A stretch of 64,000 nucleotides of DNA from the NCBI GenBank assembly GCA_963920665.1, contig OY987270.1, forward strand, positions 13,046,019-13,110,018, read 5' to 3'. Shown here piece by piece: positions 34,217 through 46,449 of this stretch. How positions within the stretch are numbered: the first letter of the stretch is position 1; each line of letters starts with the position of its first letter. The stretch comes from Straminergon stramineum (Eukaryota > Streptophyta > Bryopsida > Hypnales > Calliergonaceae). The notes beneath the pieces are model-generated. The model was not told the origin of the DNA, ran no database searches, and saw only the letters and a list, made by a program, of their open reading frames with translations. Position numbers and translations under genes: made by a program.

Positions 34217-35670
34217 ATGGCGAATTCTCGACATGCCTTCGCTGCATTGGCGATGCTGCTCTTTGCAGGTACTAGTCTTGCCATCTTCTCAATCAGCTGC
34301 TGGTCTAGCTGTGTCTGAGTTGAAATGAGCGTTTCGATATTGTCCAGAGGTCGGGATTGTCTTTGTTTGCAGTGTGAGATGCTTCGTTGACCAGACTCGT
34401 GTTTGCAGCTTTCTGATGATCCTGTATTGTGATTGATTTTAGGTTGGAATCCATGTGCTAACGGTGATGGTTGTGAATCGCAGGTGCTGCTCAGGCGTGG
34501 ACTTGTGCTCCAGGGTACAAGGACTGTGATGGAAACTGGCCCCTCAATGGCTGTGAAGTGAACATCAACACCGACGTGGACAACTGCGGCGACTGTGGGT
34601 ACAAGTGTGGATCCCTCTGCGGCGCCAACGTCGTTCCCGCCTGCAATTCGGGCAAGTGCGCGTTTTCTTGCAAACCGCCATTCCTGAACTGCGACTCCCT
34701 CTGGAGCAATGGCTGCGAAGTCGACGGCAGCAGCGACGTGAACAACTGCGGTTCCTGCGGCAACAAGTGCATTGCCCCACCTTACGCCACAGCGACCTGC
34801 GCCAACGGCACGTGTGTTTACACCTGCAAGCCGGGATGGAAGAACTGCGACGGCAATTGGGAGAATGGCTGCGAGATCGACATCGGCCAGGACATTTACA
34901 ACTGCGGTGCTTGTGGGAACAAATGCATTGCGCCCGCGAATGCGGATGCGAAATGTGCCGGAGGGAAGTGCGTGTACACTTGCAAACCCGGGTTCTTCAA
35001 CTGCGACGGCGACTGGACCAACGGGTGTGAGAATTCGTGTGGCTCTGATGTAAGCAACTGCGGAGCTTGCGGCGTGAAGTGCCCGGACGTGCCAAACGCA
35101 GTCACCAAGTGCTACAACGGGAAGTGCGATTACTATTGCCAGCCCGGATTCTCCAACTGCGACGGCGACTGGTCGAATGGATGTGAGGGCTACTGCAGCT
35201 CTGACCCCAACAACTGTGGTGCTTGTGGTGTGCAATGCAAGACGCTTCCGAACGTGTGGAGCAAGTGCGTGTATGGGAAGTGTGTGTACTCTTGCAAGCC
35301 TGGGTTTAACAACTGCGACTGGAGCTGGGAGAATGGGTGCGAGAGTGAGCCGGCCACCGATGTCCAGAATTGTGGACAATGTGGCAACAAGTGTCCCACA
35401 CCCAAGTACGCTGGGGGTGAAGCCAAGTGCACGTAAGTGGAATCCTTAATTCCTTCTATATATGTTCCCGTGAGCCTGAAGTTTTTCTTCAAGCCCGTCT
35501 CGTTCCTTGTTTGAAACCTGAACGGGTATTTGCTGTTGTGGTTTGGCAGTTATGGGAAATGCCAGTCGCAGTCGTGCAGGAGCGGGTGGAATTGGGAGAG
35601 GAGCAAGAGCTGCTGTGTGGTCGGAGGCCAGGGGATTGGTGGTGGCAAGGGGATTGGAGGATGGCATTAA
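34217..35670 (+). CDS. Secreted six-repeat cysteine-rich (STIG1-like) protein, right copy
   Basis: Exons are 34217-34268, 34484-35432 and 35550-35670. The donors are GCAG|GTACTA and CAC|GTAAGT, the acceptors CGCAG and GGCAG, and the product is 373 aa. Signal peptide residues 1-22 (hydrophobic AFAALAMLLFAG) are followed by six disulfide-type repeats. Repeat 1 starts APGYKDCDGNW and repeat 6 ends in an AKCTYGKC and SKSCC cluster. Exon 2 carries almost all repeats, so they did not arise by one-exon-per-repeat shuffling. Coding sequence is GC-rich at third positions, unlike the AT-rich surroundings. No transmembrane segment or catalytic motif is seen, so a structural or signalling role outside the cell is inferred only. 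The protein is identical to the left copy as far as both reading frames show. Confidence 0.9.
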
Positions 35671-35923
35671 ACTCCGTATTGAGGAGTACTCCGTAGCGAT
35701 TGTTGGAGATTGAGATTTTTTTTCTCCATGGTTAATCGAGCCCTCGTGATACTTGACAAGTAGCGTAGATCATGAACCAGCTTGTCAGTTATTATCATGC
35801 TGTGTGCTGTGTTTACCTGCTTTCCATTTGCGAGTAGAATTTCAGAGATTCGTTTTGATTGTTTTCTTGTGGTACCAGCCGAAGGATCGATCTGTTGTTG
35901 CTGGCCACTATGATCTATATAGC

Positions 35924-35929
35924 AATAAA
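35924..35929 (+). terminator. Poly(A) signal of the right cysteine-repeat gene
   Basis: AATAAA lies 254 bp downstream of the TAA stop at a plausible 3' UTR distance. Confidence 0.6.
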
Positions 35930-36292
35930 GAGTTCATGAAACTTTAATTTTTTCTTAATTGGTGATAGTCTGTCAATACTTTGACGTCTGCCCGCAACCC
36001 ATAATCTCCAGGAGTGGTACTGATCTTCTGTTCCAGACCTTTTTCTGAACGAGTTCCAATTTCTTGTGATTTTATTGAATATGGTTGAAAGTGTTCCGTT
36101 ACTTTTTTGAAGTACCAAAGACGGAGTTGCATAGAAGTAGAGGCTTGCCGATTGAGAACTGGAATTCAAGTACCAGGAACGTCGAGTTAAACCCCAGAAA
36201 TGCCTGTTTTTTGAAGTATTCCCTGAGCATTATCTGGCTCCGACAGTCCGACTTGAGAATTCTCCTGGCAACCTTTCGAGCGCACAAGTCCT

Positions 36293-37138
36293 ACTCAGTA
36301 GGAATTGAGCATATCGGTATCTTCATAATTTTACTAGTGTTGATTGTCTAGAGGTATATTTATCTGAAATGGAACTTAGCTTCTGATGCTGAGAGAATGT
36401 AGTGTACATTTTAGGCAAGGATTCGCAGGGATTGCTTTTAGGAAGAGGGCACACTTGGGTGTCGTTACCTTGGTTCAATGATTCAAGGACACTTGCCTCA
36501 CAACTACTGTCGTGCAGAAACTGAAGGCTGTAATAGGGACTAAGTTATGCTAGGTGTGAGAATTTCACCAGCGAGCCATCCATTATGAGCTATGTGTAGC
36601 ACTGCGACCGAATTTTCGACGCCAGAATCGAGAAAATTTAAAGAAAACTGTCAGTTTCTTTTGTGTAGTTGTGAAAACTTAACTTCCAGTTGGTATATAC
36701 TGTAGATGTTTGCAATTGCGCAAAAGTAGAAGATTCAACGTGCACTCATTGATGGGTGCACTAGTAGAAGCTTAGCAACTGTAATTTCTTCCATTCCGTT
36801 CTAATTTCCAGTGTCATGCGTTCTCTTAGAGTTGATTTCAACAAAGTTAACTCATTTTCATTTTTGAACGTGCTCCTTTTTTGTGGAAAATGGAGGAATA
36901 GTTAGCAAGCTAGAGTACATCCTTGCAGTATATTTTATCCTCTTTACGGCATTTCGTCAATTCGTCGGGCTTTGCGAAGAACGCAACGTGTATCACTAAT
37001 TGACGACTTTTCAGTGAGATGAGGTTTCCAAAAAAATATGAGGTTAATGAGAAAAACATGCATAAATGAATCAATTTACAACTTGTCAAAATCTACTCTA
37101 CAATTTTTTAAATGATTTTCAAGTTCAAGTGTATTTAA
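36293..37138. repeat. Flank of right arm with inverted partner at 14.7-15.3 kb
   Basis: About 36316-36610 is the diverged inverted partner of 14745-15335. The remainder shows no gene. Confidence 0.55.
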
Positions 37139-37680
37139 GCCTTCTTTCTGAGAGCCCTCAACTCTAGAAAAATGAAGATTTGCACTAACACCCTTGCAAA
37201 AAATCAAGAATAGAAAAATAAGAATCATTTGTTTTCAAAATTAGATTTTTGATGATACAACTAGACTTCAAAAATACTAAATACTAAAAATAGAAATTTG
37301 GTTAGATTTTATCTAACTTCAAAGTATTGTTGACACCAAAATTTGGTGCCTTGGGTATCCATGGGTTGAAGCTCAAGGCTGAATATAATCCTTGAGTACA
37401 TGTCAAGAAATTGCCCATTAACTCCTAAATGCCTGAGGCACCAAATTTTAGTGTCGAAAATACTTTGAAGTTACATAAAACCTAACCAAGTTGCTATTTT
37501 TAAAATTTAGTATTTTTGAAAAATTATTTTTGAAGTCTAGTTGTATCATCCAAAATCTGATATTGAAAATGATCAATTTTTCTATTCAAGATTTTATACA
37601 AGGGTGTCCATTGCACTCTTGACTTTTTGTAGTGTTAACACTTGAAAGGCCTTGGGGGTCCTCTATACAACTCGTATTTA
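37139..37680. mobile_element. Foldback element, ~540 bp
   Basis: The arms pair over about 200 bp. GATGATACAACTAGACTTCA (about 37250) matches the complement of TGAAGTCTAGTTGTATCATC (about 37532). AACTTCAAAGTATTGTTGAC with CCAAAATTTGGTGCC matches the complement of GGCACCAAATTTTAGTG with AAAATACTTTGAAGTT. The loop lies near 37360-37435. There is no ORF. Confidence 0.7.
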
Positions 37681-39147
37681 GCCTTACAACTCCTCAACTC
37701 CAATGTAATATATGAATTGTGATACATTGTTATTTATGTACTATCACAACCACTAATTTACTTTATATTGAAAAGTACTTGGCCCGGGTAAGCAACTTCC
37801 ATATTATACGGCCTTGATTATATTCACTTATAATGCATTTTAATCCAATCTTAAGGGATGTAATTTGTTTTAATGTAGAATAATCTTGTAGCCCTCTTAA
37901 CAAGGAATCCAAAAATGTACTTGTGTACATGAAACAAATATTTTTGAAGACAATCATAGCATTAAAAACCTAATTATATGGGTTTTTTTAATACATGTAT
38001 CATAGGCCGAGCTAGGCAACTTTTGGGGCTTTCTTATAAAAATTTAATTTTAACTAGACCCAACTTCTTTGAATATATTTTTAGAAACTATGCATAGGTG
38101 TTTCAATTCTTCATATATATTGTGAATTTTTTTCTAAAATGTATGCAATTTAGCATTTTCTTCATTTAATTTTCTTTTAATTTGGTCTTCACCTAGCTTT
38201 TTGGTCTTTTTAATTTGATATAACTTTAACAAAAGCCATCCTCTAAGCTATTTTAATGTTGATGACCCATGTATATAATATAAGAGTTGCGTACCCGGGG
38301 TACTTGGTTAATGATTTTCTAATGAAATATCAACAAATACATAATATACTACATCGCCACAAAGGGCTTTTTGGTCCTTCAAGGGTTAAGGGCTCTTGGA
38401 AATGAGCTTCAAATACACTAGATCTAGGAGAAGAAATCTCATTAGAAATTCATTTAAGAAAATTGTACAATAAATTTTGAGAAGCCATAACTAGATTGGG
38501 ATTACACATGTTTTTCTCATCAACCTCATATTTATTTGGTGTCCAAATTTCTAGGTTTGATATGCGGCAAGAAGATTGAAAGACTTCAAACCATTTCTGC
38601 TGTTTTAACACCCTCATGATCAAACATTATAATCTTTCAATCCATAAGTAATATTATTGTGCTTTCTTTTCCCATGTGATCTCTAACAAGTCTAATTTGA
38701 AATTGTATGAGTACAAATTAAAAAAAATTGATAAAACTTATCAAAATGATGGATTTTTGTTCAATTAGGAGCAAATTCCTAGAAGCTCGAAAATGGCCTT
38801 GGGCATTTGGGGGTTAATATTCTTGAGAACTGAAACCCTTGATCCCACCAGTTGAAGCCATCAGAATCTACGACATCCTCACAGCAAGGAGTCCAAGCAC
38901 AATTGCAGCATCTCAAAATCGTGTCATAGACTATGAAATTCCAAAGTTTATCAAATAAATGGCTTGGAAGCTAAACCACCGAGTCTGTGACATAAATCTA
39001 AAATTAGAAGCTGTGACAACCGATTGCTGTACCTCTCGTGAAGTTATGTACTTGCCTCTGTCGCTAAATTGTACTTACACTGGGTTAAGCCAACCTAAAA
39101 GCGCCTATGACTTAAGAAAATCTTAAATGATCGAACCAGTTATACTA
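37681..39147. other. Intergenic DNA and probable GPDH 3' UTR
   Basis: 37.7-38.8 kb is AT-rich repeat-like sequence without genes. About 38.85-39.15 kb is more balanced in composition and lies directly downstream of the GPDH stop, so it is probably its 3' UTR. No canonical AATAAA was identified. Confidence 0.4.
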
Positions 39148-42100
39148 TTATACAGAAAGTGAGGATAAATTATGCATTAGCTTCGAACCCCCACAGTCTT
39201 CCTCCCCTCGACGCAGAAGTTGCGGAATGAATGCATGTTCAAGTTCAACCAGATGCCGTGGATCATACTCGCTCATGTATCCGCCGACGATGGCTGAAAT
39301 GGGAGCACTTCTGTACAACAACAGCAAACATTCATTAACATCAAATACTACTAACCTCAAAATTTCAACTAAACTAATCTATTCAATATTTAAATGAAAT
39401 GATTGAAAATTAGAAAAATTACTTCAAAAACCTAGCCAAATTCTTTAGTGAAGATAATGACATCTAGGAGAGTTCACAAGTTCTGCAAGAAATTATCTAA
39501 AATTCTCCCGAAAAGAAGCAACAAATGATCTTGGCAGACGTATGCAGCCTTACTTTTGAATCAGAATCGTGTACAGAGATCGCAGGATGGGACAGAGCTC
39601 AACAGGTCGGACCGGCGTGCCAAGCTCAGGATGTAGCACACTCAAGGAAGGCTGTCGCAACAACTCGTGGAATGCCTCCACTGCAGAAATACCCTGAAAT
39701 TAAAAGACAACCAGTGAGGGCTCTGATATGGGAGTAACAATATAAGACTGGTTCTCTCAAAATATCCTAGTCCCCAATACCAACTATCACAAACTTAAAG
39801 CGAGGCTGGAGAGGCCACAAGACCAAGAGATTAATAAGAGGTTAGCAGTAAGATGACGCACTATTGGAAATATCTTGTCAAGACGATATAAATGCCTACA
39901 AGAATGCAAAGCTTTAACATATGTTGAGCGACAATACAACATGATATTTTCTTGCTGGATTGAAAATATAAGTCTTAGATTCTGACGCAGTGGATACAGA
40001 GTGTACCCCAGTCCTAGGACCGTAACAGCACTAACGATTAAGCCCTAATGGATCAAGAAGCCCTTATGTTCATTTAGCAGTTTTGAGTAGGACAGACGGG
40101 GACTCTCCTTTGTCCATTTTGATTTTTTGACCAACACATCCAATGTCATTCACTGATTCTGGTTATATAAAATTTGGCCCCTTGGGTTACACCTTTCACA
40201 GTATGATCAACCGCGCTGGTCATTGCAAAAGCATGAATTGTTGGTATTTTAGGGGTCAACATTGATAAAAGATTGCTCAAACAAAAGTTCTTTTTGCAAC
40301 TGACCTGAATTGTACCCGTGCCACTGAAGGTGTCACCCATCTCAGTCGTGATCTCTCCTTTTGCGAGTTTTCCTCCATACCATGCATTTCGACCTTTCAA
40401 AAGTGTGACGTAAGTATCTGCAAGCAATGGGCCTGCCAGGGGACCTGGATTCTCTGCCAGCAAACGAGTGATGTAAATCATCTCAGATGTCGAGTGAGAG
40501 AAATACACGGCCTTGCTTGTAGCTGACTCATTGGTCAGAGCTCCCACCATTCCTGCGTGAGGCAAAACTCTCAACTGAATCAGCACAAACCCTCAAAAAC
40601 ACTACTGTAGCAATGATCTGTTGAAAGAATCGGTCTGCCACTGCGTAATAATATCACAAGAATTGGAAGCAGCTGACATTTTTATTCAAAAAAGCAGAGT
40701 AAATAGCAAGGCTTACCAGCACCAATGGCATATACATTCTTGAGACCTCCCATGACCTCATGTGTGACGATGTCAGGATTATCCCAAACGATAAAATGCG
40801 GCTGCCGCAGAAACTGTGCCAAGGGCTTTCGCCATTTCTCGGATCCGCAAATTCGTGCATTGGCATACTCCTTGTTGTAAACCTCCGACGCAATGTTTGG
40901 ACCTCCGAGATAAAAAACATTTTCAGAAGGCACGCCAGCTGAATCAGAAACACATCCACATCTTAGTTCCAATCCTTAAACATCCACATCTTCACATACT
41001 TCAAGTTTGCTGCTGAGGGACAAATGCACACACAAACGACATGACTACCTTGGACTCCATTGGCCGAAATGAAGCAAAAATAATACCAGATTAGTTCAAG
41101 AGAGCACTCATACGGTGCTTTCATGTGAAGCAGAACGTAGTGCCTAAAACAAACGCTCTTCCAAATGCCCTACTGCAAAGCTGCTGTAACTCTCGAAAAC
41201 CAAGTTTCCATTTCTTTCAGTTACCGGTACTAGTGCTAACCGAAAAGTCAACAATATTTCCGAGTCGTGTTTGGACCACCAAAAAGGGCTTGCCAACAAC
41301 TACTCATAGCATTATTCATTAGATTCACCCCTACTTTTCTACTAAAACAAGGTCAGCACCACAAATAGGAATGAAAATGAGAACTCCTGTGAGCCATTGA
41401 TATTAAAATTAAATCCATCGCAACTGCATCGAAAATACAAATTACAATTCTAGGACGCGGGAAGGGGAGAACTCAACTTACTCATGTCCACTATCATTTG
41501 AGTAGGAGTGAGGATGTGGGGATGAGGCTCCAAGGCCGTCTCCACACCCTTGGCCAAGGAGATGATGATTGGCATGGTGCGACGCTCTCGCCAGTAACGC
41601 CCAATGTCCTTGAAAACACGCCGAATCTCAGTGGAGGGAAGACCTGCCACCACAATGTCTGCGTCCCACACGGCCTCTTGCAGGTTGGTGACCACCTTGA
41701 CAGGGCACAAGGGCGTGTCAATCATGTTCACACAGAAGCCATCTCGCAGAATCTCATCGGCATACAGGATGCGTTCGCCAAGGCGACCTTCCACGTACTT
41801 GAGGTACGCGCATTTCCGAATCAGGCGCCGCAGTACGTCTTCCCGGGAGTTGATCACCTCAAATAGACGCTCCGCTGATTGCCGGCTCACTTCCTTGCCT
41901 CCCCTTCTCCACAACCGCAGCTGGAAACACAACAACCATAACCATCACATACTTAAGCCCAGCAATCTTTCTTAGAGCTGCAAAACCAATTGTTTGAATT
42001 GTTTTTGTCGCATTTAATGTGCCGTTCCAAGTGCATCATGAAAACCAATGAAGCAGCAGAATATGACAAAACGATACACACACGAGAGGTTAAAGTACAC

Positions 42101-42557
42101 TCAATCCTCTTTAGTATGACCACATCTAAAATCACTTCCTAAAATATCCTGCATACTGTCAATGACTATTGCACACTTGTCACACATTCAAACCTTGCCA
42201 AAGTGGAAAAGTTGGGTCCCCAGGTAGTAAGATTAAACAATATGACAAAACGATGATGTGGATAGGGTTTAGATTGTGTGAAATTTAACAGCAAGCAATG
42301 AAGTTGACCTGTATAGAATCACGGAAGGCGCCATAAGTGTCTTGCAGCATGGCAATAAAGACACTGCCCCAAGCGCCCGCACCCACTCCCACCACGCGCA
42401 GCGGATCACCCTCGACTTTTCCAAACAATTCTCGAAACTCGCGCAGCCGCAGCTCGTCCTTTCTCGTTGTCGACTCTGCCACCTTCCCATCGCCTGCTTT
42501 CTCCACGCTACTGGCATGCCCATTGGCTACGGAGGTCGAAATCGGTGCTTCCCCCAT
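39148..42557 (-). CDS. GPDHC1: Cytosolic NAD-dependent glycerol-3-phosphate dehydrogenase
   Basis: Six minus-strand coding exons: 42557-42309, 41920-41482, 40938-40717, 40552-40305, 39693-39554, 39310-39148 (1,461 nt, 486 aa). All junctions are GT..AG and in phase. The enzyme interconverts dihydroxyacetone phosphate and glycerol 3-phosphate with NAD(H), feeding glycerolipid synthesis and the cytosol-mitochondria redox shuttle. Visible motifs are the Rossmann loop GVGAGAWG (57-64), [12 protein letters not shown] (Lys207), [19 protein letters not shown] (Lys296) and [16 protein letters not shown] (Asp349, Thr353, Arg358, Asn359). Their spacing matches the catalytic residues of the family. It closely follows the plant GPDHC1 type, about 25 residues longer than Arabidopsis, mostly at the N terminus. 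The first ATG of the spliced exon was chosen because the apparent upstream Met lies in an intron ending TTTGCAG. No transit peptide is evident. Confidence 0.95.
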
Positions 42558-42563
42558 AGTGAC

Positions 42564-43247
42564 CTGCAAACCAAAATTCAAGCGAAATCAATTCTGCAGA
42601 GAAAAGAAAACTAGACGAGGGGCTAATTAATAGCGCACGCGTAAAAGATTACAAACAAATACAAAGTGAAGAGTGTCCAAGTATCACATCCGAGACTGAT
42701 TCAATTGCTCCTCCGCCTGTTACCTTTGCAAACGTCCTAGATCCAATCCTAGTAATATTGCATATACAGCAATCCCCTGACCCCCTAATCATGCAAAGGC
42801 TGAATCTACTTGGAAACAAACGCATGGAGGCAGTAATCATTGACAAATGCATCCCCGTTCATTAAACGTCCAGCACAGACTATCTAGGAGGAATGGGCGT
42901 CGTGGTTGACAAAAAAATGGTAAGAACGATACCGAAATCAAGGCAAGCATCAATCAGGCGAAACTCGGAAGAAGAATCAAGCCGATTTCGAAATTATAAT
43001 AACATATTACTAGCTTATTACACAAAAATTAAATAAGACGTGCATCAACAGGAGTTGGAGCCGCAAATTCTAATAATTTATGATGACTTGAGAACATATA
43101 TTTCAAAATGTATATCAATTAAACCCAACAAGGAATCACAATCCTCGACTACGCAAACCAATGACACCCTGCGACTGCGCTGTCTCCAGCAACACCTTTT
43201 AGAATAGTAATTTAGCAGACCAATAGAAATGAGGAACACGATGGTAC
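42564..43247 (-). other. Probable 5' UTR intron of the GPDH gene
   Basis: On the minus strand a donor GAGAAG|GTACCATC at 43248/43247 and an acceptor TTTGCAG| just before 42563 would remove 684 bp. They leave a short leader joined six bases upstream of the ATG. The placement is from signals only; a cDNA would settle it. Confidence 0.5.
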
Positions 43248-43248
43248 C

Positions 43249-44340
43249 TTCTCGCAGGCAGATCAAATGAAACCAGGCAGGGAGATAGAAACCACGACGA
43301 CGCTGAGCGTGAGAGCAAATGCCCTGCTGCTATTGCACAGTAATGCAATGACTTCTCTCACTGCAAATGGATCCCTATCATTGTCAGTTTCCTCCTCATC
43401 CTGCAAACACCACCCCCCGATCCGCTTATCAAAACCCTAAAACCCTAAAACAGAGTAATTACTGTCAAGAGGCCTCCACTTCCCATTCTCTTCTGTTAAC
43501 ATTATCCACCCCACAATAAACCGTGCTCTCTTCTTCGACTCCCAGTGTACCCGTTCCACTTTCAAATCAACATCGAAAATCTCACCTTCGTTAAGTCATT
43601 ATCCAGGTTTGTTGAGTCTAAAGAAGCTCCCTACCGACCCATACACAGCCATGTTCAATTACTTCAATCTGTTTTCCAATGTCTGTTCCCTGACGCCATG
43701 ACTTAATTACAGCAGTTACAGGTGACTATTTCCAAGATGAAAAATGAAGAAGAACGGAAGAGAAGAAACAAGCACTGATGCACACACATTCCATTGGTGA
43801 AAGCCCGCAAGAACTGTCGCAATGAGATCGGAGAACTGAAACATACAGGAATCCATGGGTAGAAGAAGTTGGGGAAACCTTCCTATTGAGTCGCCACTTG
43901 CTGTACGTTACTGAGATCCTGCACTGAAGAGCTACGTCGTCTTAGCTTAACGTAGCTTGAGACGGAGCAAAGCGGCTTCACCTCGGACTCATGGAGCTAC
44001 CTTATGGCGATTTGGCGATGATCCACAGCCTGCAAGAGTTTGGAAGAGAGCCAGCCATCGCCAGTTCGCCACCCCGCACGCAACAACTACTCCTGGGCAC
44101 GAGTCATAAATGAATGGGGCCCTCTTGCCACCTAATACAACACCTAACCCTCGGAATAACTGAACTTAACGAGCAGCCAGGGCCTCTCCCCCCGCAGTCA
44201 GTCAATTGTCGAGTTCAAAATCAGAAAGCCGGGGGTGGGGGGGTCTTGGGGAAGTCGCCCACGGACATTGAAGTCTCCGCCTCACTCAGACGCTCACTCA
44301 CCGCTGACTCTTTTTTTCAAAGAAGGTAAGTTTAAGTTAA
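43249..44340 (-). promoter_or_regulatory. GPDH leader and promoter region
   Basis: Non-repetitive, balanced-composition DNA lies upstream of the GPDH gene, ending where repeat family I starts. It contains the telo-box pair at 43432-43448. No TATA box was confidently placed, and short frames here have no recognisable content. Confidence 0.45.
43432..43448. promoter_or_regulatory. Tandem telo-box motif
   Basis: Two overlapping AAACCCTAA motifs lie about 185 bp upstream of the predicted 5' UTR donor. Telo-boxes near transcription starts are common in plant genes active in growing cells and are bound by TRB-type Myb factors. Function here is inferred. Confidence 0.5.
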
Positions 44341-45200
44341 GTTAACCCCTAACTGCCTCCACGACCATATATGGTCGATCTGAAATTTCAGGCCCATTTT
44401 TGTATGGGCAGTTAAATTCCTGTGACCGGTTTAAAAAAAATTCAGGCAGTTTTGAGGGTTAATTATGAAAAAAATTCATTTTTCATTGAGAAAAGTACGT
44501 ATTCCATAATTGACAGGTCTTCAGAGGCATATGTGTACTAAAAATGGAGTGTAAAGCTTGCTAATTTTACTTCATTTCCCGGCTTTATGCAAAGCTTGGC
44601 AATTTCATTTGATTTGAGATCTAAGAAATTGTACTTATCCATGTGCTTTGAGAATGGTCCCAATGAAAAGTTTAAAGTCTTTTCATGATTTTCACCATTG
44701 AAAATTTCAACATGCAAGTGTTTATTTGAAGCTATTTGCAATTTCTACTTAAAAACAAAAATTGCATTTCAACAATTGCAAGGTGGATTGTGTAATGAGT
44801 TTGATGTTTTTTCATGTGAAATTAAGTTTTTTGGAAGTGCATTGTAGTGTGCTAACACTCTTTGAATTTGTTCATGTTACCTCCAATCCCAAAAAATATT
44901 TATATGCAAATTTTTGAAACATTGTGGACAAAGAACATATACTAAAAATAAAAAATGTACATTTCCCTTGGTATAATATCACAACTCCTAGGAAATTTTG
45001 CACTCAAAATTGGTGTGCATACTAATAAACAAGCTCTATAAACATCTATATAGTTAGATTTCGAAAAAAAAACAATTTGCTTCATTGAGGATAACTACAA
45101 GCCAATGCTCTTTTTTCGTAGTCAAAACACACTTGGAAAGGCGTAGGCACTTAGGGGTTAAGCCCTTAATGCCCGAGGGTTTGGAGAGACTCACCATCTA
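44341..45200 (+). repeat. Repeat family I, long copy
   Basis: The copy starts near GTTAACCCCTAACTGCC and ends near CACTTAGGGGTTAAGCC. It matches 54440-53990 (inverted) over its first half: CCATATATGGTCGATC, TTTGAGATCTAAGAAATTGT, CAACAATTGCAAGGTGGATT. It matches 49860-49309 (inverted) over its second half: GGAAGTGCATT.TAGTGT, TTGTTCATGT.ACCTC, GGCACTTAGGGGTTAA. Both ends carry AACCCCTAA-type sequence in opposite orientation, so they may be short terminal inverted repeats. Confidence 0.6.
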
Positions 45201-46449
45201 CTTCACTATATTTTTGATGAAAGGAGAATACAGTAGGCTTTAGGTCCACAATGATAGACTATATTGAAGGGAAAAAAATTTCCTATCATACATATTGTAG
45301 TTAAGTACATTTTCCAAATGTCAAAACACCATGTGAAAAAAAATGTTGAACATGATAAATTGGGAAGTGTAGGGTGGTTCTAAAATAAGTTGTTCATATA
45401 CCATGGAGTAAATATGTATTATTGGGTTGTGAAATACAACCTTGGAGAACAAGTCAGGTGTACCTAGAAAAAGGCCATTGTGACAAAATTGATGGCCTCC
45501 AATCATTACTCACCGGACTGAGCGGTGTACACATTCCAATTGTCAGTTGTAGGATTTGAGTGTTAGTTGTGAGATTTAGAGATAAACTTTGAAATACCAA
45601 ATTGTATTTAGGCATAGAATTTCCAATGCCAAATGAATATTTTTATTTATCCCTAATTGCCCAATCAACTATACAAGGTTGATCTAAAATTTCAAGCTTG
45701 ACATTGTGTAGGCAATAAAATACCCTTGACTATTTCAAAAAATATTATAGGCAATTTTGAAGGTTTACTATTAAAACCTTCTTTTTCACTAAAAAATGGT
45801 AAATATTTAATTTGTAAGAGGTCCTCAAAGGCAAATATGTACCATTAGAAAGAGGGTATGATACATTTGCAAAACAAACATTTGTATTTGTTGGGATCTT
45901 CAATCCCAACATCCTTCCACCTTTCTACTTTATTCTTCTTCACCTAGGACCTAGACCTCTTCCCCATCCTACAATTAGAAACAAAAAATATCAATTAAAA
46001 AACTTCTCAAATGTTAATTACAAAAGTAATTTCAGCAACAAATGTTTCTGAACGTTCTCACATGTATAGGTAAGTGAAAGCATTGACATGCATATCATCC
46101 AAATGTAAAAAGGTATGATGCTAGGGTAATGCTTCAAAACATCTTGTGATGCTACAAGGTTTGTCGTAGCAACACTCAATCAAGGCATTACCCTATAATT
46201 TAGAAACATGGCTTCAACTTTGGGGACTTCAAAACATCTTGACATGCTATAAGGTAAGGTCATAGCAAGTCTCAGTTGAAGTCCTTGTCAACTTCATTAG
46301 CATTGTTTCTAAATGAACCTTCCCTCCAAATGAGGTGTCGAAACAACTTATTATGATGAATTGTCCATCATGAATCCTCAAAGGGTATGGAATAATTTCA
46401 ATATGAGAGTTTGGTCACTCATTGTCACAATTCAGGAATTGTGCTCAAA
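45201..46449. repeat. AT-rich repeats including a partial family I copy
   Basis: About 45644-45900 repeats the start of family I (ATCCCTAATTGCCCAATCA, ATTTCAAGCTTG, GGCAATTTTGAAGG). Near 46124-46300 a roughly 75-bp unit, CTTCAAAACATCTTG with ATGCTA.AAGGT, occurs twice in direct orientation. No gene was found. Confidence 0.5.

Larger units (their letters stand above)
33712..36292 (+). repeat. Right arm of the 2,581-bp inverted duplication
   Basis: Mirror image of 21596-24176 about position 28944. It contains a complete cysteine-repeat gene in plus orientation with the same promoter, introns and 3' region. Homology begins at ATGAATCTTG (33712) and ends after CACAAGTCCT (36292). Confidence 0.97.

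Noticed and set aside
33712..36292. Gene capture by a transposon as cause of the inverted duplication
   Set aside because: No terminal inverted repeat, LTR or target duplication could be found at the arm ends, so a transposon vehicle is not supported.
42558..42581. Upstream in-frame Met of the first GPDH exon
   Set aside because: It lies before a clear TTTGCAG acceptor and would be intronic. The family start region aligns better from the ATG at 42557.
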